The notes beneath the pieces were generated by a model. The model was not told where the DNA came from. It made no database searches and was given only the letters and a program-made list of their open reading frames with translations. Below are positions 24,678-31,907 of a stretch of DNA of 33,163 nt, piece by piece. The stretch covers positions 1 through 33,163 of the forward strand of contig JAPOQU010000106.1 of the NCBI GenBank assembly GCA_026710545.1, given 5' to 3'. The translations under genes and the position numbers were made by a program. Positions within the stretch are counted from its first letter, which is position 1. Every line of letters starts with the position of its first letter. The stretch comes from Gammaproteobacteria bacterium. GTDB taxonomy: Bacteria > Pseudomonadota > Gammaproteobacteria > Eutrophobiales > Eutrophobiaceae.

Positions 24678-26000
24678 ATGGGTGATGCCGTCATAGAGTT
24701 GAACGACTGCGAGGTAAGCGTAATCCGGTCCGGAAACATCGTGGCCGGCAGCCCCGGCATCGCCGTGCTCAGGCAGGACCGGATGGAACTGGGACAGGCG
24801 GCGCTGCAATCCGCGCATATCGACCCGAGGAATACCTTCAGCCGCTTCTGGAGCAATCTCAACCAGGATAACTTCAAGCAGCGGACGAAACCGGCCAGGC
24901 ACAACGCCGACCTGGCCTTTGCCCACCTGTTATCCCTGCACGAGATGGCGGGCGATGTGGACCGGGTGGTGTTCGCGGTGCCGGGCAGTTTTACCAACAG
25001 CCAACTGTCGCTGTTGCTTGGCCTGGCAGAGGCTTCTCCGTTTACCGTAACAGGCTTGATCGACAGCGCTGTTGCCGCGGCGGCCGCGAGCGCCGCGGCA
25101 GGCAGGCACAGCTACCTGGATATCCACCTGCACCACACCGTCATCACCTCCCTGGAAGTCTCCGGCACGGTAAACCGCACGGCGGTCAAGGCCATAAACG
25201 ACGTCGGCCTGCTGGAAATCCATAACAAGTGCGTAAATCACATGGCCGACCTGTTTATCCAGCAATCCCGGTTTGACCCGCTGCATCATGCGGCAACGGA
25301 GCAGGCGCTGTACAACCGGCTGGCGCAATGCCTGCAGGAACTGGAAAGTGAAACAGACGCGCTGATCGAGATCGATTTTGAGAACACCCGTTACCAGGCC
25401 CGGGTAACCCGGGAACGGCTGGTGGACGCGTTGCAACCGCTTTATAACAAGATCAGCGCCCTGGTTGACCCCGCCTGCCCCGCCCTGGTCAACAGGCGCC
25501 TGGCTGTTCTCCCTGCGTTCGCCGATCACCTGGCTGCAGCAAGAGTGGAGGCAGAGGTCGTGGATGAACGCGCGCTATTTGACGGCTGCATGGCCCACGC
25601 GCAGGGAGACGAGGCTGCAGGCGAAGAAATTTATTTCGTCACCCGGCTCAAGGCTGTAGCGGAGCCTGCGCTCCAGCCGGCAACACCGGCGGCAGAGGGC
25701 AGGGACCGGCAACCGGAAGCGGGGCCAACCCACGTCCTGGTCGATGCCGAGGCCCACTCGCTCGGACCGGCCCCGTTATACCTGTCTGCGCAAGGCGTGT
25801 TCAGTGAGTCCGGGGGCGAGGATCCTCTTTGTTCGTTGACATCGAATGGCTCCATTGCAACCCTTGCCCCGGGTGCCGGTCCTGCGCTTGTCCTTGTCAA
25901 TGGCCGGGCCGTCACCGGCAATACCGGACTCAAGCCGGGTGATGTTGTCGGTTTTCCCGGTTCGACGCACGAATTCACCCTTATCAGGGTGCTGGCATGA
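24678..26000 (+). CDS. degenerate Hsp70/actin-fold protein with FHA-like C-terminus
   Basis: A 440-residue protein with no signal peptide, hence cytoplasmic. Residues 1-310 follow an Hsp70-like plan. AVIELNDCEVSVIRSG (4-19) sits where phosphate loop 1 should be. RVVFAVPGSFTNSQLSLLLGL (96-116) matches the Hsp70 'VPA' segment, LIDSAVAAAAAS (127-138) matches the adenine-side helix, YLDIHLHHTVITSLEV (146-161) stands where phosphate loop 2 should be, and DERALFDGCMAHAQG (296-310) matches the 'AVA-GAA' helix. The glycine/aspartate nucleotide loops are lost, so ATP binding is doubtful. After a linker, residues about 365-440 end in LVLVNGRAVTGN and GLKPGDVVGFPG, as in an FHA domain. It starts 11 nt after the channel gene. 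Confidence 0.65.
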   Translation: MGDAVIELNDCEVSVIRSGNIVAGSPGIAVLRQDRMELGQAALQSAHIDPRNTFSRFWSNLNQDNFKQRTKPARHNADLAFAHLLSLHEMAGDVDRVVFAVPGSFTNSQLSLLLGLAEASPFTVTGLIDSAVAAAAASAAAGRHSYLDIHLHHTVITSLEVSGTVNRTAVKAINDVGLLEIHNKCVNHMADLFIQQSRFDPLHHAATEQALYNRLAQCLQELESETDALIEIDFENTRYQARVTRERLVDALQPLYNKISALVDPACPALVNRRLAVLPAFADHLAAARVEAEVVDERALFDGCMAHAQGDEAAGEEIYFVTRLKAVAEPALQPATPAAEGRDRQPEAGPTHVLVDAEAHSLGPAPLYLSAQGVFSESGGEDPLCSLTSNGSIATLAPGAGPALVLVNGRAVTGNTGLKPGDVVGFPGSTHEFTLIRVLA

Positions 26001-26027
26001 TACGCGCTGACAGACGCAAACCCTACC

Positions 26028-26079
26028 GGGGACAGACCCCTGCTTACTACCTGCAGGGGCATGCTTCACATCCGTCCCC
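26028..26079 (+). repeat. nested hairpin upstream of the first VWA gene
   Basis: An outer stem, GGGGACAGA (26028-26036) with TCCGTCCCC (26071-26079; one G-U pair), continues directly into an inner stem, CCCCTGC (26037-26043) with GCAGGGG (26053-26059). An 11-nt bulge lies on the right side. The outer arm is the same GGGGACAGA seen in the palindrome at 46-69. The hairpin contains the upstream ATG at 26061 and ends 17 nt before the ATG at 26097. It could lower or tune expression between the Hsp70-like and VWA genes. Confidence 0.65.
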
Positions 26080-26096
26080 TTTTGTCACGGTGTGAA

Positions 26097-27182
26097 ATGC
26101 GCAACAGGAGACTGCTTACCCCCTTCAGCCTGTCGTTTCTGGATATCATGTCCTGCGGCTTCGGCTCGGTAGTCCTGCTGTTTCTCATCATCAAGCATAA
26201 CGTCGATACCAATATCCCCATCCCTGTCGATACCCGCGACCAGACCTCCGAGGTCATGCTGCTGGAGGAGGAAATACTGGACGGCAAACGAAATCTCGCG
26301 AAGACCCGCAACACGATCTCGGAAATCGACGAGCAACTGGTGGTCGCGCAAGGCATGGCCCGGCGCATCATGGATAAAATCGAGGAAACCCGGTCCCTGG
26401 CCGAGCAATTATCAGAGACTACCGATACCGTGGAACTGGACCGCCTGAAGCTGAATATCAAGGAACTGGAGAACCGGAAACAGCAGTTGCAGAAGGAGAT
26501 CAGGGAGACCGGGGATGATGCCCGGCGCCTGGTCGGCGAAGGGAACCGCGAGTACCTCACGGGACTCAGGCTGGGAGGCAAGCGCATTTTGATCCTGCTG
26601 GACGCCTCCGGCAGCATGCTGGACGACACCATCGTCAACGTCATCCGGATTCGCAACATGCGCGACGGCATCAAGCGCAACGCGCCGAAATGGGTGCAGA
26701 CCCTGAGGATGGTCGACTGGTTGACGGCCAGGTTTCCCCGGGACAGTGAATACCAGATTTACATCTTCAATACCGGGACGCGATCGGTACTGCCCGGGCA
26801 GGACGGGAAATGGCTGAAGGTCGGCAACAAGGCGCAATTGAACTCGGTCATCGAGGCGCTCGGAAAAATCGTGCCGGAGGGCGGCACCAACCTGGAGAGG
26901 GCCTTTGCCGCAATCGGTAAGATGCGCCCGCGGCCCGACAACGTCTACCTGATAACGGACGGTTTGCCGACCCAGGGTTCAAGAACGATCAGGGGTACTA
27001 CCATTACCGGCAGGCAGCGCAAGGACCTGTTTGACAGGGCCGTCAACCAGGTTCCGGGCAATGTGCCCGTTAACGTGATCCTGGCGCCGCTGGAAGGAGA
27101 CCCGGAGGCGGCCCATGCCTTCTGGCGTCTGGCCATGAACAGCAACGGTTCATTCCTGATACCGAGCGAGGACTGGCCATGA
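26097..27182 (+). CDS. membrane-anchored VWA-domain protein 1
   Basis: A 361-residue protein from 26097. The N-terminus has basic residues, then a single span beginning SLSFLDIMSCGFGSVVLLFL (11-30) with Asp16 inside it. A long coiled coil covers about 55-145 (EVMLLEEEILDGKRNLAKTR and onward). The von Willebrand A domain has a complete MIDAS: LLDASGSM (167-174), Thr in EGGTNL, and Asp in YLITDGLP. An in-frame ATG at 26061 lies inside the hairpin. The 26097 start gives an N-terminus equal in layout and length to that of the next VWA protein, so I prefer it. The stop overlaps the next gene by 4 nt. Confidence 0.85.
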   Translation: MRNRRLLTPFSLSFLDIMSCGFGSVVLLFLIIKHNVDTNIPIPVDTRDQTSEVMLLEEEILDGKRNLAKTRNTISEIDEQLVVAQGMARRIMDKIEETRSLAEQLSETTDTVELDRLKLNIKELENRKQQLQKEIRETGDDARRLVGEGNREYLTGLRLGGKRILILLDASGSMLDDTIVNVIRIRNMRDGIKRNAPKWVQTLRMVDWLTARFPRDSEYQIYIFNTGTRSVLPGQDGKWLKVGNKAQLNSVIEALGKIVPEGGTNLERAFAAIGKMRPRPDNVYLITDGLPTQGSRTIRGTTITGRQRKDLFDRAVNQVPGNVPVNVILAPLEGDPEAAHAFWRLAMNSNGSFLIPSEDWP

Positions 27183-28183
27183 GAAAGAAACGGCGGGAAA
27201 ACGAGGCCTTCAGTATCTCGTTCCTGGACGTCATCACCTGCGGCTTCGGGGCAATCATCCTGTTGCTCATGATCGCCAAGACCGGTGACAGCCCCATACT
27301 GGAGACCGCGGTCGATTCCATGCACGGTATCGTGCGGCAATTGCAGGTACAATTGTTTGAAATCCGCGGCGAGGCCAGGATCCTGAACCGTGAACTGGAT
27401 GCCAAACACGAACAGCGTTCCGAGTGGGAGCAACGGGTTGCGCGCCTTGAGGCGGAACTGATAAAGGAGGAGTTGCGCTATAACAGCGTGCGCGACGACT
27501 CTGCCGTCGGCGTCATAATCAAGGGGGAGTTTGAACTGGCCCTGCAGCAACTGACGGAAGAGATGAAGCGCCTGCTGGCGCAACAAGACCGGGTACGAAC
27601 CGATCTGATCGGCGGGATACCGGTGGACAGCGAATATGTCATATTCATCATCGATACCTCGGGCAGTATGGTCAACTATCATTGGGAAAACATGATCAAG
27701 CAGTTGATAACCACGCTCAACGTATATCCCCGTCTGAAGGGGATACAGATCATGAGTGACATGGGCGAATACCTGTTTTCCCGGTACCGGCGCACCTGGA
27801 TCCCGGATACGGAAGGCAGGCGCAAGGTTATCATCAATACCCTGCGCAGTTGGCGCGCGTTCAGCAACAGCAGCCCCGTGGAAGGCATCACCACTGCGAT
27901 CCGCAGCTTTTACGACCCCGGAAAAAAGATCAGCATCTACGTCTACGGTGACGAGTTTACCGGGCCGTCAATCAGGGAAGTGCTGGACCAGGTGGAGCGC
28001 ATCAACCCGAAAGACAAGGACGGCAACACCCGGGTACGCATCCACGCGGTCGGTTTTCCGGTGCCCACCAGCGCCGGGGAGCATTTCCTCTGGACCAACA
28101 AACGTTATGCCTCACTCATGCGCGAACTGACCCACAACAACGGCGGCGCGTATGTCGGCCTGAATGATACAGGAGCACTATAA
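27179..28183 (+). CDS. membrane-anchored VWA-domain protein 2
   Basis: A 334-residue paralogue-like partner of the preceding gene. A basic N-terminus (MRKKRRENEA) is followed by one membrane span starting FSISFLDVITCGFGAIILLL (11-30) with Asp17. A coiled coil covers about 50-140. The VWA domain has the MIDAS motif IIDTSGSM (157-164), a later Thr-containing loop (SPVEGITTAI) and Asp in YVYGDEFTG. Beyond the shared N-terminal motif the VWA sequences are quite different, so the pair probably forms a heteromer rather than being a recent duplication. ATGA overlap with VWA protein 1 implies coupled, near-stoichiometric synthesis. The lipoprotein gene follows after 2 nt. Confidence 0.85.
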   Translation: MRKKRRENEAFSISFLDVITCGFGAIILLLMIAKTGDSPILETAVDSMHGIVRQLQVQLFEIRGEARILNRELDAKHEQRSEWEQRVARLEAELIKEELRYNSVRDDSAVGVIIKGEFELALQQLTEEMKRLLAQQDRVRTDLIGGIPVDSEYVIFIIDTSGSMVNYHWENMIKQLITTLNVYPRLKGIQIMSDMGEYLFSRYRRTWIPDTEGRRKVIINTLRSWRAFSNSSPVEGITTAIRSFYDPGKKISIYVYGDEFTGPSIREVLDQVERINPKDKDGNTRVRIHAVGFPVPTSAGEHFLWTNKRYASLMRELTHNNGGAYVGLNDTGAL

Positions 28184-28185
28184 TA

Positions 28186-28803
28186 ATGACCCACAGATTA
28201 CTTTACCCGGTCGCCTTGTTGCTGGCGCTGGCGGCCTGCGAACAGTCCGTGTCACTGAAAGTCGATACGGAAATACCCACACCGGTAATTTCCCGGATGC
28301 CGGTAAAGATGGGGGTCTTCTACAGTGATGAACTGCGCAATTATATCTTTGAAGAAAACTCCGAAGACCGGCCAAACTGGAAGATAGAGAGCGGTTCCTC
28401 CCACGTAGCCTTGTTCGATCAAATTATTTCCTCCATGTTCGTTGAGACGAAAGAAGTCGCGGGAACCACTGCCGATACTACGCTTGACGCGGTTCTGTCA
28501 CCCAGCGTTGCCGAAATGCAGTTTGCCCTGCCGGAGGAAACCAAAACCGATTTCTACGAGGCCTGGGTTAAATACAATATGGAACTTTATAACCGGGACG
28601 GGAGTCGAATTGCCGGATGGTCGGTCACCGGTTACGGTAAATCCTCGACCGAGTTCATGAAAAGCCGGGATAAAGGACTCAACGCGGCGGTAAACCAGGC
28701 CCTGCGGGATGCGGGCGCCAAATTTGCGCTCGGTTTCCACAGGGTAGCGGATGTCGGCGCCTGGTTGGAACAGTTTGATGCATCCGCAGATGACGCAGAT
28801 TAG
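28186..28803 (+). CDS. lipoprotein of the VWA/ExbB-like cluster
   Basis: A 205-residue lipoprotein. The signal ends in LALAAC with Cys18. The mature part resembles small outer-membrane lipoproteins of the YajG type in its layout: VKMGVFYSDELRNYIF near 40-55, then a beta-rich body (FYEAWVKYNMELYNRDG, IAGWSVTGYGKSS) and a C-terminal helix (NAAVNQALRDAGAKFALGF). No named family is certain. The gene starts 2 nt after VWA protein 2, so it belongs to the operon. The last six residues (SADDAD) and the stop codon are encoded by the left arm of a repeat (28782-28808), which suggests that repeat insertion rewrote the 3' end. Confidence 0.8.
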   Translation: MTHRLLYPVALLLALAACEQSVSLKVDTEIPTPVISRMPVKMGVFYSDELRNYIFEENSEDRPNWKIESGSSHVALFDQIISSMFVETKEVAGTTADTTLDAVLSPSVAEMQFALPEETKTDFYEAWVKYNMELYNRDGSRIAGWSVTGYGKSSTEFMKSRDKGLNAAVNQALRDAGAKFALGFHRVADVGAWLEQFDASADDAD

Positions 28804-28903
28804 CGCAGATGATATTTTAGTAATGATGTGCGGGGTGTGTAGTTTGACCGCCAACCCCCCGAATCAATTACCATACCTGCGTCAATCTGCGTAATCTGCG
28901 GAT
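28782..28903. repeat. inverted repeat of the ATCCGCAGATTACGCAGATT type
   Basis: The left arm 28782-28808 and right arm 28877-28903 are complementary at 24 of 27 positions. Within each arm the unit CGCAGAT is repeated three times. The left arm supplies the end of the lipoprotein gene, the right arm lies just before a TATAAT at 28912-28917. It is unrelated in sequence to the GGGGTCAGAG family. It is likely a dispersed extragenic repeat, judged from its position and internal periodicity. Confidence 0.75.
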
Positions 28904-28954
28904 TGATCATCTATAATTTGTAGTGTGGCAAGCATCAGTGGGTGTCGTGCAAGT

Positions 28955-29623
28955 ATGAAAATTCTGCCGGTCATTACAGCGTTTATCGGTCTGGTCCTGT
29001 TGGCGGGGTGCAAGAGCACCACGGTGATTGACGAGTACCGGGAGATCGCCACGTCGACCCTCACATCGGATGAATCCATAGTCGTACTGGGGCGGCGCCA
29101 CAGTTCCGGCTACGAGACCGAGGATGATTTCATCAGTTGTGTAGGCAAATCACTGGGCCAGGGACAAGCCGACATCAGTGTCATCCCGGAAAAGGATTTT
29201 GTCGACAGTATGTATCCGTACTTTGAAACCAGTACTGCGCCCATGGACGTGAAAAACCTGGGCAAACTGGCGCAAATACCCGCTATCGCCGCGAAAATCG
29301 ATGATTTCAAGCTGCGCTATTTTGTCTGGATCGACGGCGCCACCGAACGGACGGATTCATCCGGTTCGGTGTCCTGTGCCGTGGGCCCGGGCGGCGGCGG
29401 CTGTTTCGGGTTTGCCTACTGGAAGGATGAAGCCAATTACGAGGCCAGCATCTGGGATTTCAAGGAGCTGGCCCTGTCCGGGAAGATCAATGCGGAAACC
29501 AAGGGAACCTCGTTCATGCCCGCCATCATCATCCCGGTCCCGCTGCTGGCCCGCGTCCAGGAGAACGCCTGCAAGTCCCTGGCCAACCAGATCAAAACCT
29601 TCTTCTCGCAGCAGCCAGGTTAA
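28955..29623 (+). CDS. lipoprotein of unknown function, last gene of the envelope cluster
   Basis: A 222-residue lipoprotein from ATG 28955. The signal ends in VLLAGC with Cys19 and is followed by Lys, which fits outer-membrane sorting. Visible pieces are IVVLGRRHSSGYETEDDFISC (first 20 of them: IVVLGRRHSSGYETEDDFIS) and FKLRYFVWIDGATERTD. A glycine patch with cysteines follows (CAVGPGGGGCFGF), and then ASIWDFKELALSGKINAETKGTS is shown in part as SIWDFKELALSGKINAE. The pattern of DFxLRYxVWIDG recalls stress-type periplasmic lipoproteins but is not a firm match. An upstream GTG (28925) would add a polar leader and is less likely. A TATAAT at 28912-28917 may give it its own promoter. Confidence 0.75.
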   Translation: MKILPVITAFIGLVLLAGCKSTTVIDEYREIATSTLTSDESIVVLGRRHSSGYETEDDFISCVGKSLGQGQADISVIPEKDFVDSMYPYFETSTAPMDVKNLGKLAQIPAIAAKIDDFKLRYFVWIDGATERTDSSGSVSCAVGPGGGGCFGFAYWKDEANYEASIWDFKELALSGKINAETKGTSFMPAIIIPVPLLARVQENACKSLANQIKTFFSQQPG

Positions 29624-29706
29624 TAATTGGGGTCAGAGTAAAAACTCCCGGGTTATCGGTGGATACTGGTATATTGAAGGGAGTTTTTACTCTGACCCCA
29701 ATTATT
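29622..29706. repeat. 28-nt perfect inverted repeat between convergent genes
   Basis: The arms at 29622-29649 and 29679-29706 are perfectly complementary over 28 nt. They comprise AATAATT outside, the GGGGTCAGAGTAAAA core, and ACTCCC inside. The TAA of the lipoprotein gene (29621-29623) and the TAA of the opposing amidohydrolase gene (29702-29704 on the minus strand) both overlap the outer ends of the arms. The hairpin would form in transcripts from either side and may serve as a bidirectional 3' end. Confidence 0.9.
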
Positions 29707-30949
29707 GCGCAGCCATCTCCAGCATGGCGTGCAGCAGCACGTTGCAACCGGCTTCCAGGTCTTCCTTGCGGGCGTTTTCGGCTTCATTGTGGCTTAGCCC
29801 ACCCTCGCAGGGAATGAATATCATGCTGGTGGGCGCCACCCTGGATACGTAGACGGAATCATGCCCGGCGCCGCTGACCATCTGCATGTTGGAGTACCCG
29901 AGTGCCCCGGCCGCGTTACGTACCGCGCGTATACAATCATCGTTGAAACTGATGGCTGGAGAGTCCAGTTCCTCTCTTACTTCGCCGGCGAGGCGCAACT
30001 TTCCGCACTCGTTCCTGACGATTTCCCGCATCAACTGCTCCATGTACTTTACCTGTGTACGCTCGGGGTGGCGCATGTCGACGGTCACTGTCACACGTTC
30101 CGGCACGGTATTGCGCGAGCCGGGTTCCGTCCGGATATCGCCGAACGTAATCCTGGCCCGGGGCTTGAAGTCATCGGCGACCTGGTAAAGCTTGTCGAGG
30201 ATGACATACAAGGCCATGACCGGGTCCCGGCGTACTTCCATGGGTGTCGTGCCCGCATGGCACGGCATGCCTTCGATGACCAGGTCGTACCAGCCGATAG
30301 CCTGTACGCCGCCGACAACGCCGATCTGCAAGCCCGCGTTCTCCAGGATGGGTCCCTGTTCGATATGCACCTCGAATGCGGCCCTGAGCGGTTTTGACCG
30401 GCATTCTGCCGGACCCAGGTAGCCGATCCGCTGCAGTTCCTGCAGCACGGTTTGTCCTTCCTTGTTCGTCCTGTTGTGGCCGTATCCCAGGCTGAACTCT
30501 CCGGACCACACACCCGAACCCAGCATGGCCGGCGAGAAGCGCGCGCCCTCCTCGTTGGTCCAGCAGACCGCCTCGACGGGGTGTTCGGTCTCCAGCTTAT
30601 TGTCATTCAGGGTGCGGATCACTTCCAGGCCGGCAAGCACACCGTAAACGCCGTCGAACTTGCCTCCGGTAGGCTGGGTATCCAGGTGGGAACCGGCGAT
30701 GACGGCTGGCAGCGCAGCGTCTCTGCCGGACCGCCGGGCAAAGATATTACCCATGGTGTCAACGCTGATATCACAACCGGCAGCGTCACACCACGCCATG
30801 AATAAATCCCGGCCCTGCTTATCCTCATCGGTCAGGGCCTGGCGGTTACAGCCGCCGCGGGCGGTTTTGCCGATCTCGGCCATCTCCATAAGAGATGACC
30901 AGAGCCGATCAGCGCTTATCCTGAGATTGGATGTGTTTACTGAGGTCAT
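29702..30949 (-). CDS. M20-family Zn-dependent amidohydrolase (N-carbamoyl-L-amino acid hydrolase / allantoate amidohydrolase type)
   Basis: A 415-residue enzyme of normal length. The dinuclear metal ligands are visible: His88 (AGSHLDT), Asp99 (KFDGVYG), Glu133/134 (TNEEGARF), His195 (FEVHIEQGP) and His387 (GGLSHNE). GMPCHAGTTPM marks the dimerisation domain. Members hydrolyse N-carbamoyl amino acids, ureidopropionate or allantoate in purine, pyrimidine and hydantoin breakdown. The exact substrate cannot be told from these motifs. It is divergent from the TauE-type transporter with only about 30-60 nt between starts, so the two may be coordinately controlled. AGGA about 9 nt before the ATG supports the start. 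Confidence 0.92.
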   Translation of the reverse strand: MTSVNTSNLRISADRLWSSLMEMAEIGKTARGGCNRQALTDEDKQGRDLFMAWCDAAGCDISVDTMGNIFARRSGRDAALPAVIAGSHLDTQPTGGKFDGVYGVLAGLEVIRTLNDNKLETEHPVEAVCWTNEEGARFSPAMLGSGVWSGEFSLGYGHNRTNKEGQTVLQELQRIGYLGPAECRSKPLRAAFEVHIEQGPILENAGLQIGVVGGVQAIGWYDLVIEGMPCHAGTTPMEVRRDPVMALYVILDKLYQVADDFKPRARITFGDIRTEPGSRNTVPERVTVTVDMRHPERTQVKYMEQLMREIVRNECGKLRLAGEVREELDSPAISFNDDCIRAVRNAAGALGYSNMQMVSGAGHDSVYVSRVAPTSMIFIPCEGGLSHNEAENARKEDLEAGCNVLLHAMLEMAAQ

Positions 30950-31006
30950 GCTTGGAGTCCTGATAAATCTCCTTTCACGATGCTTGGCTGTATAATGGCC
31001 AACGTC

Positions 31007-31753
31007 ATGCAGTTTATCACAGACCCATTCTTTTACTTCATTGCCATCCCCGCCGTATTGCTCGTCGGTATCGCCAAAGGGGGCTTCGCCGGGTCAATCG
31101 GTTCGATAACCGTCCCGCTGATGTCATTCGCGGTCGATCCGGTTACGGCTGCCGCCATCCTGTTGCCGATCCTGTGTGTCATGGATTTATTTTCCGCCTG
31201 GAATTTCCGTCGCAGCTTTGACGTGTCCCACCTTAAGATACTGGTTCCCGGCAGCGTGGTGGGCATAACCCTGGCCGCGCTGCTCATGGGGAAATTAACG
31301 GAAGACCACATCCGCATCATGGTGGGGGTTATCGCCATCAGCTTCTGCCTCAACCACTGGCTGCGCCTGACTGCGCGCAGTTACCGGCCCGGCAAGACAA
31401 GCGGTTATTTCTGGGGAGCCCTGGCCGGTTTTACCAGCACCCAGGTCCATGCCGGCGGACCCCCGCTGAGCGTCTATATGTTCCCCCAGCGCCTGGAAAA
31501 GAAAACGATGATCGGCACCATGGTCATGTTTTTCTTCTTCATCAACTATGTAAAACTCATACCCTACAGTTACCTGGACCTGTTGACCACGCGCAATCTG
31601 ATGACTTCGCTGATACTGATGCCCGTCGCACCGCTGGGAATCTGGTTGGGTTATTGGTTGTTGCACAGACTATCCGAGAAACTCGTGTACAGAATTCTAT
31701 ACGTGTCCCTCTTTATGCTGGGAGTGAAGATGATCCTGGAAGGAACGGTTTAG
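31007..31753 (+). CDS. TauE/SafE-family membrane transporter
   Basis: About 248 residues with roughly eight hydrophobic spans. The N-terminal pattern is FFYFIAIPAVLLVGIAKGGFAGS. Its first 20 residues, and a second matching FTSTQVHAGGPPLSVYMFPQ in the middle, are the two inverted halves that typify this family. Members export sulfite, sulfoacetate or other small organic anions. The family N-terminus fits the ATG at 31007 (MQFITDP), but in-frame ATGs at 30980 and 30995 give slightly longer forms, and none has a strong ribosome site. It is divergent from the amidohydrolase gene. The substrate is unknown. Uptake or export linked to the neighbouring hydrolase is possible. Confidence 0.88.
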   Translation: MQFITDPFFYFIAIPAVLLVGIAKGGFAGSIGSITVPLMSFAVDPVTAAAILLPILCVMDLFSAWNFRRSFDVSHLKILVPGSVVGITLAALLMGKLTEDHIRIMVGVIAISFCLNHWLRLTARSYRPGKTSGYFWGALAGFTSTQVHAGGPPLSVYMFPQRLEKKTMIGTMVMFFFFINYVKLIPYSYLDLLTTRNLMTSLILMPVAPLGIWLGYWLLHRLSEKLVYRILYVSLFMLGVKMILEGTV

Positions 31754-31815
31754 GGCCGGACCAGTATAAATTGACACAACCTACTGATAATAAATAGAAA
31801 ATTGTTTAAAGGGCG

Positions 31816-31824
31816 TGCTATTAT
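31816..31824 (+). promoter_or_regulatory. possible extended -10 promoter of the hydrolase-monooxygenase pair
   Basis: TGCTATTAT fits an extended -10 (TGnTATAAT with one change). It lies 83 nt before the hydrolase ATG in an AT-rich 154-nt gap. A TTGACA at 31771-31776 is also present but lacks a well-spaced -10. A new transcription unit starting here is likely, but the exact promoter is uncertain. Confidence 0.35.
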
Positions 31825-31907
31825 GGGCTTAAACTGCAGTTTTCACAGGCCAAAACAGGACTTTAAAGAGAGCCTAGGCAACTGCTGGAGATAAAGAGGA
31901 ATCAGAC

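Noticed and set aside
26061..26096. Upstream ATG as the start of VWA protein 1
   Set aside because: It lies in the loop side of a hairpin, has no properly spaced ribosome site, and would add 12 residues absent from the layout of the paired VWA protein.
23869..28183. Zorya defence system
   Set aside because: An ExbB/MotA-like channel is present, but there is no OmpA-domain ZorB, no ZorC/D helicase or nuclease and no phage-defence neighbour. The VWA, PEGA and lipoprotein genes do not fit.
23869..29623. Tol-Pal or Ton system
   Set aside because: TolA, TolB, Pal, TonB and a standard ExbD/TolR are all missing. The lipoproteins do not show the Pal OmpA-like motif.
31771..31799. TTGACA as the -35 of a classical promoter
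   Set aside because: No acceptable -10 lies at 16-18 nt. AATAGA is a poor match, so the extended -10 downstream is a better candidate.
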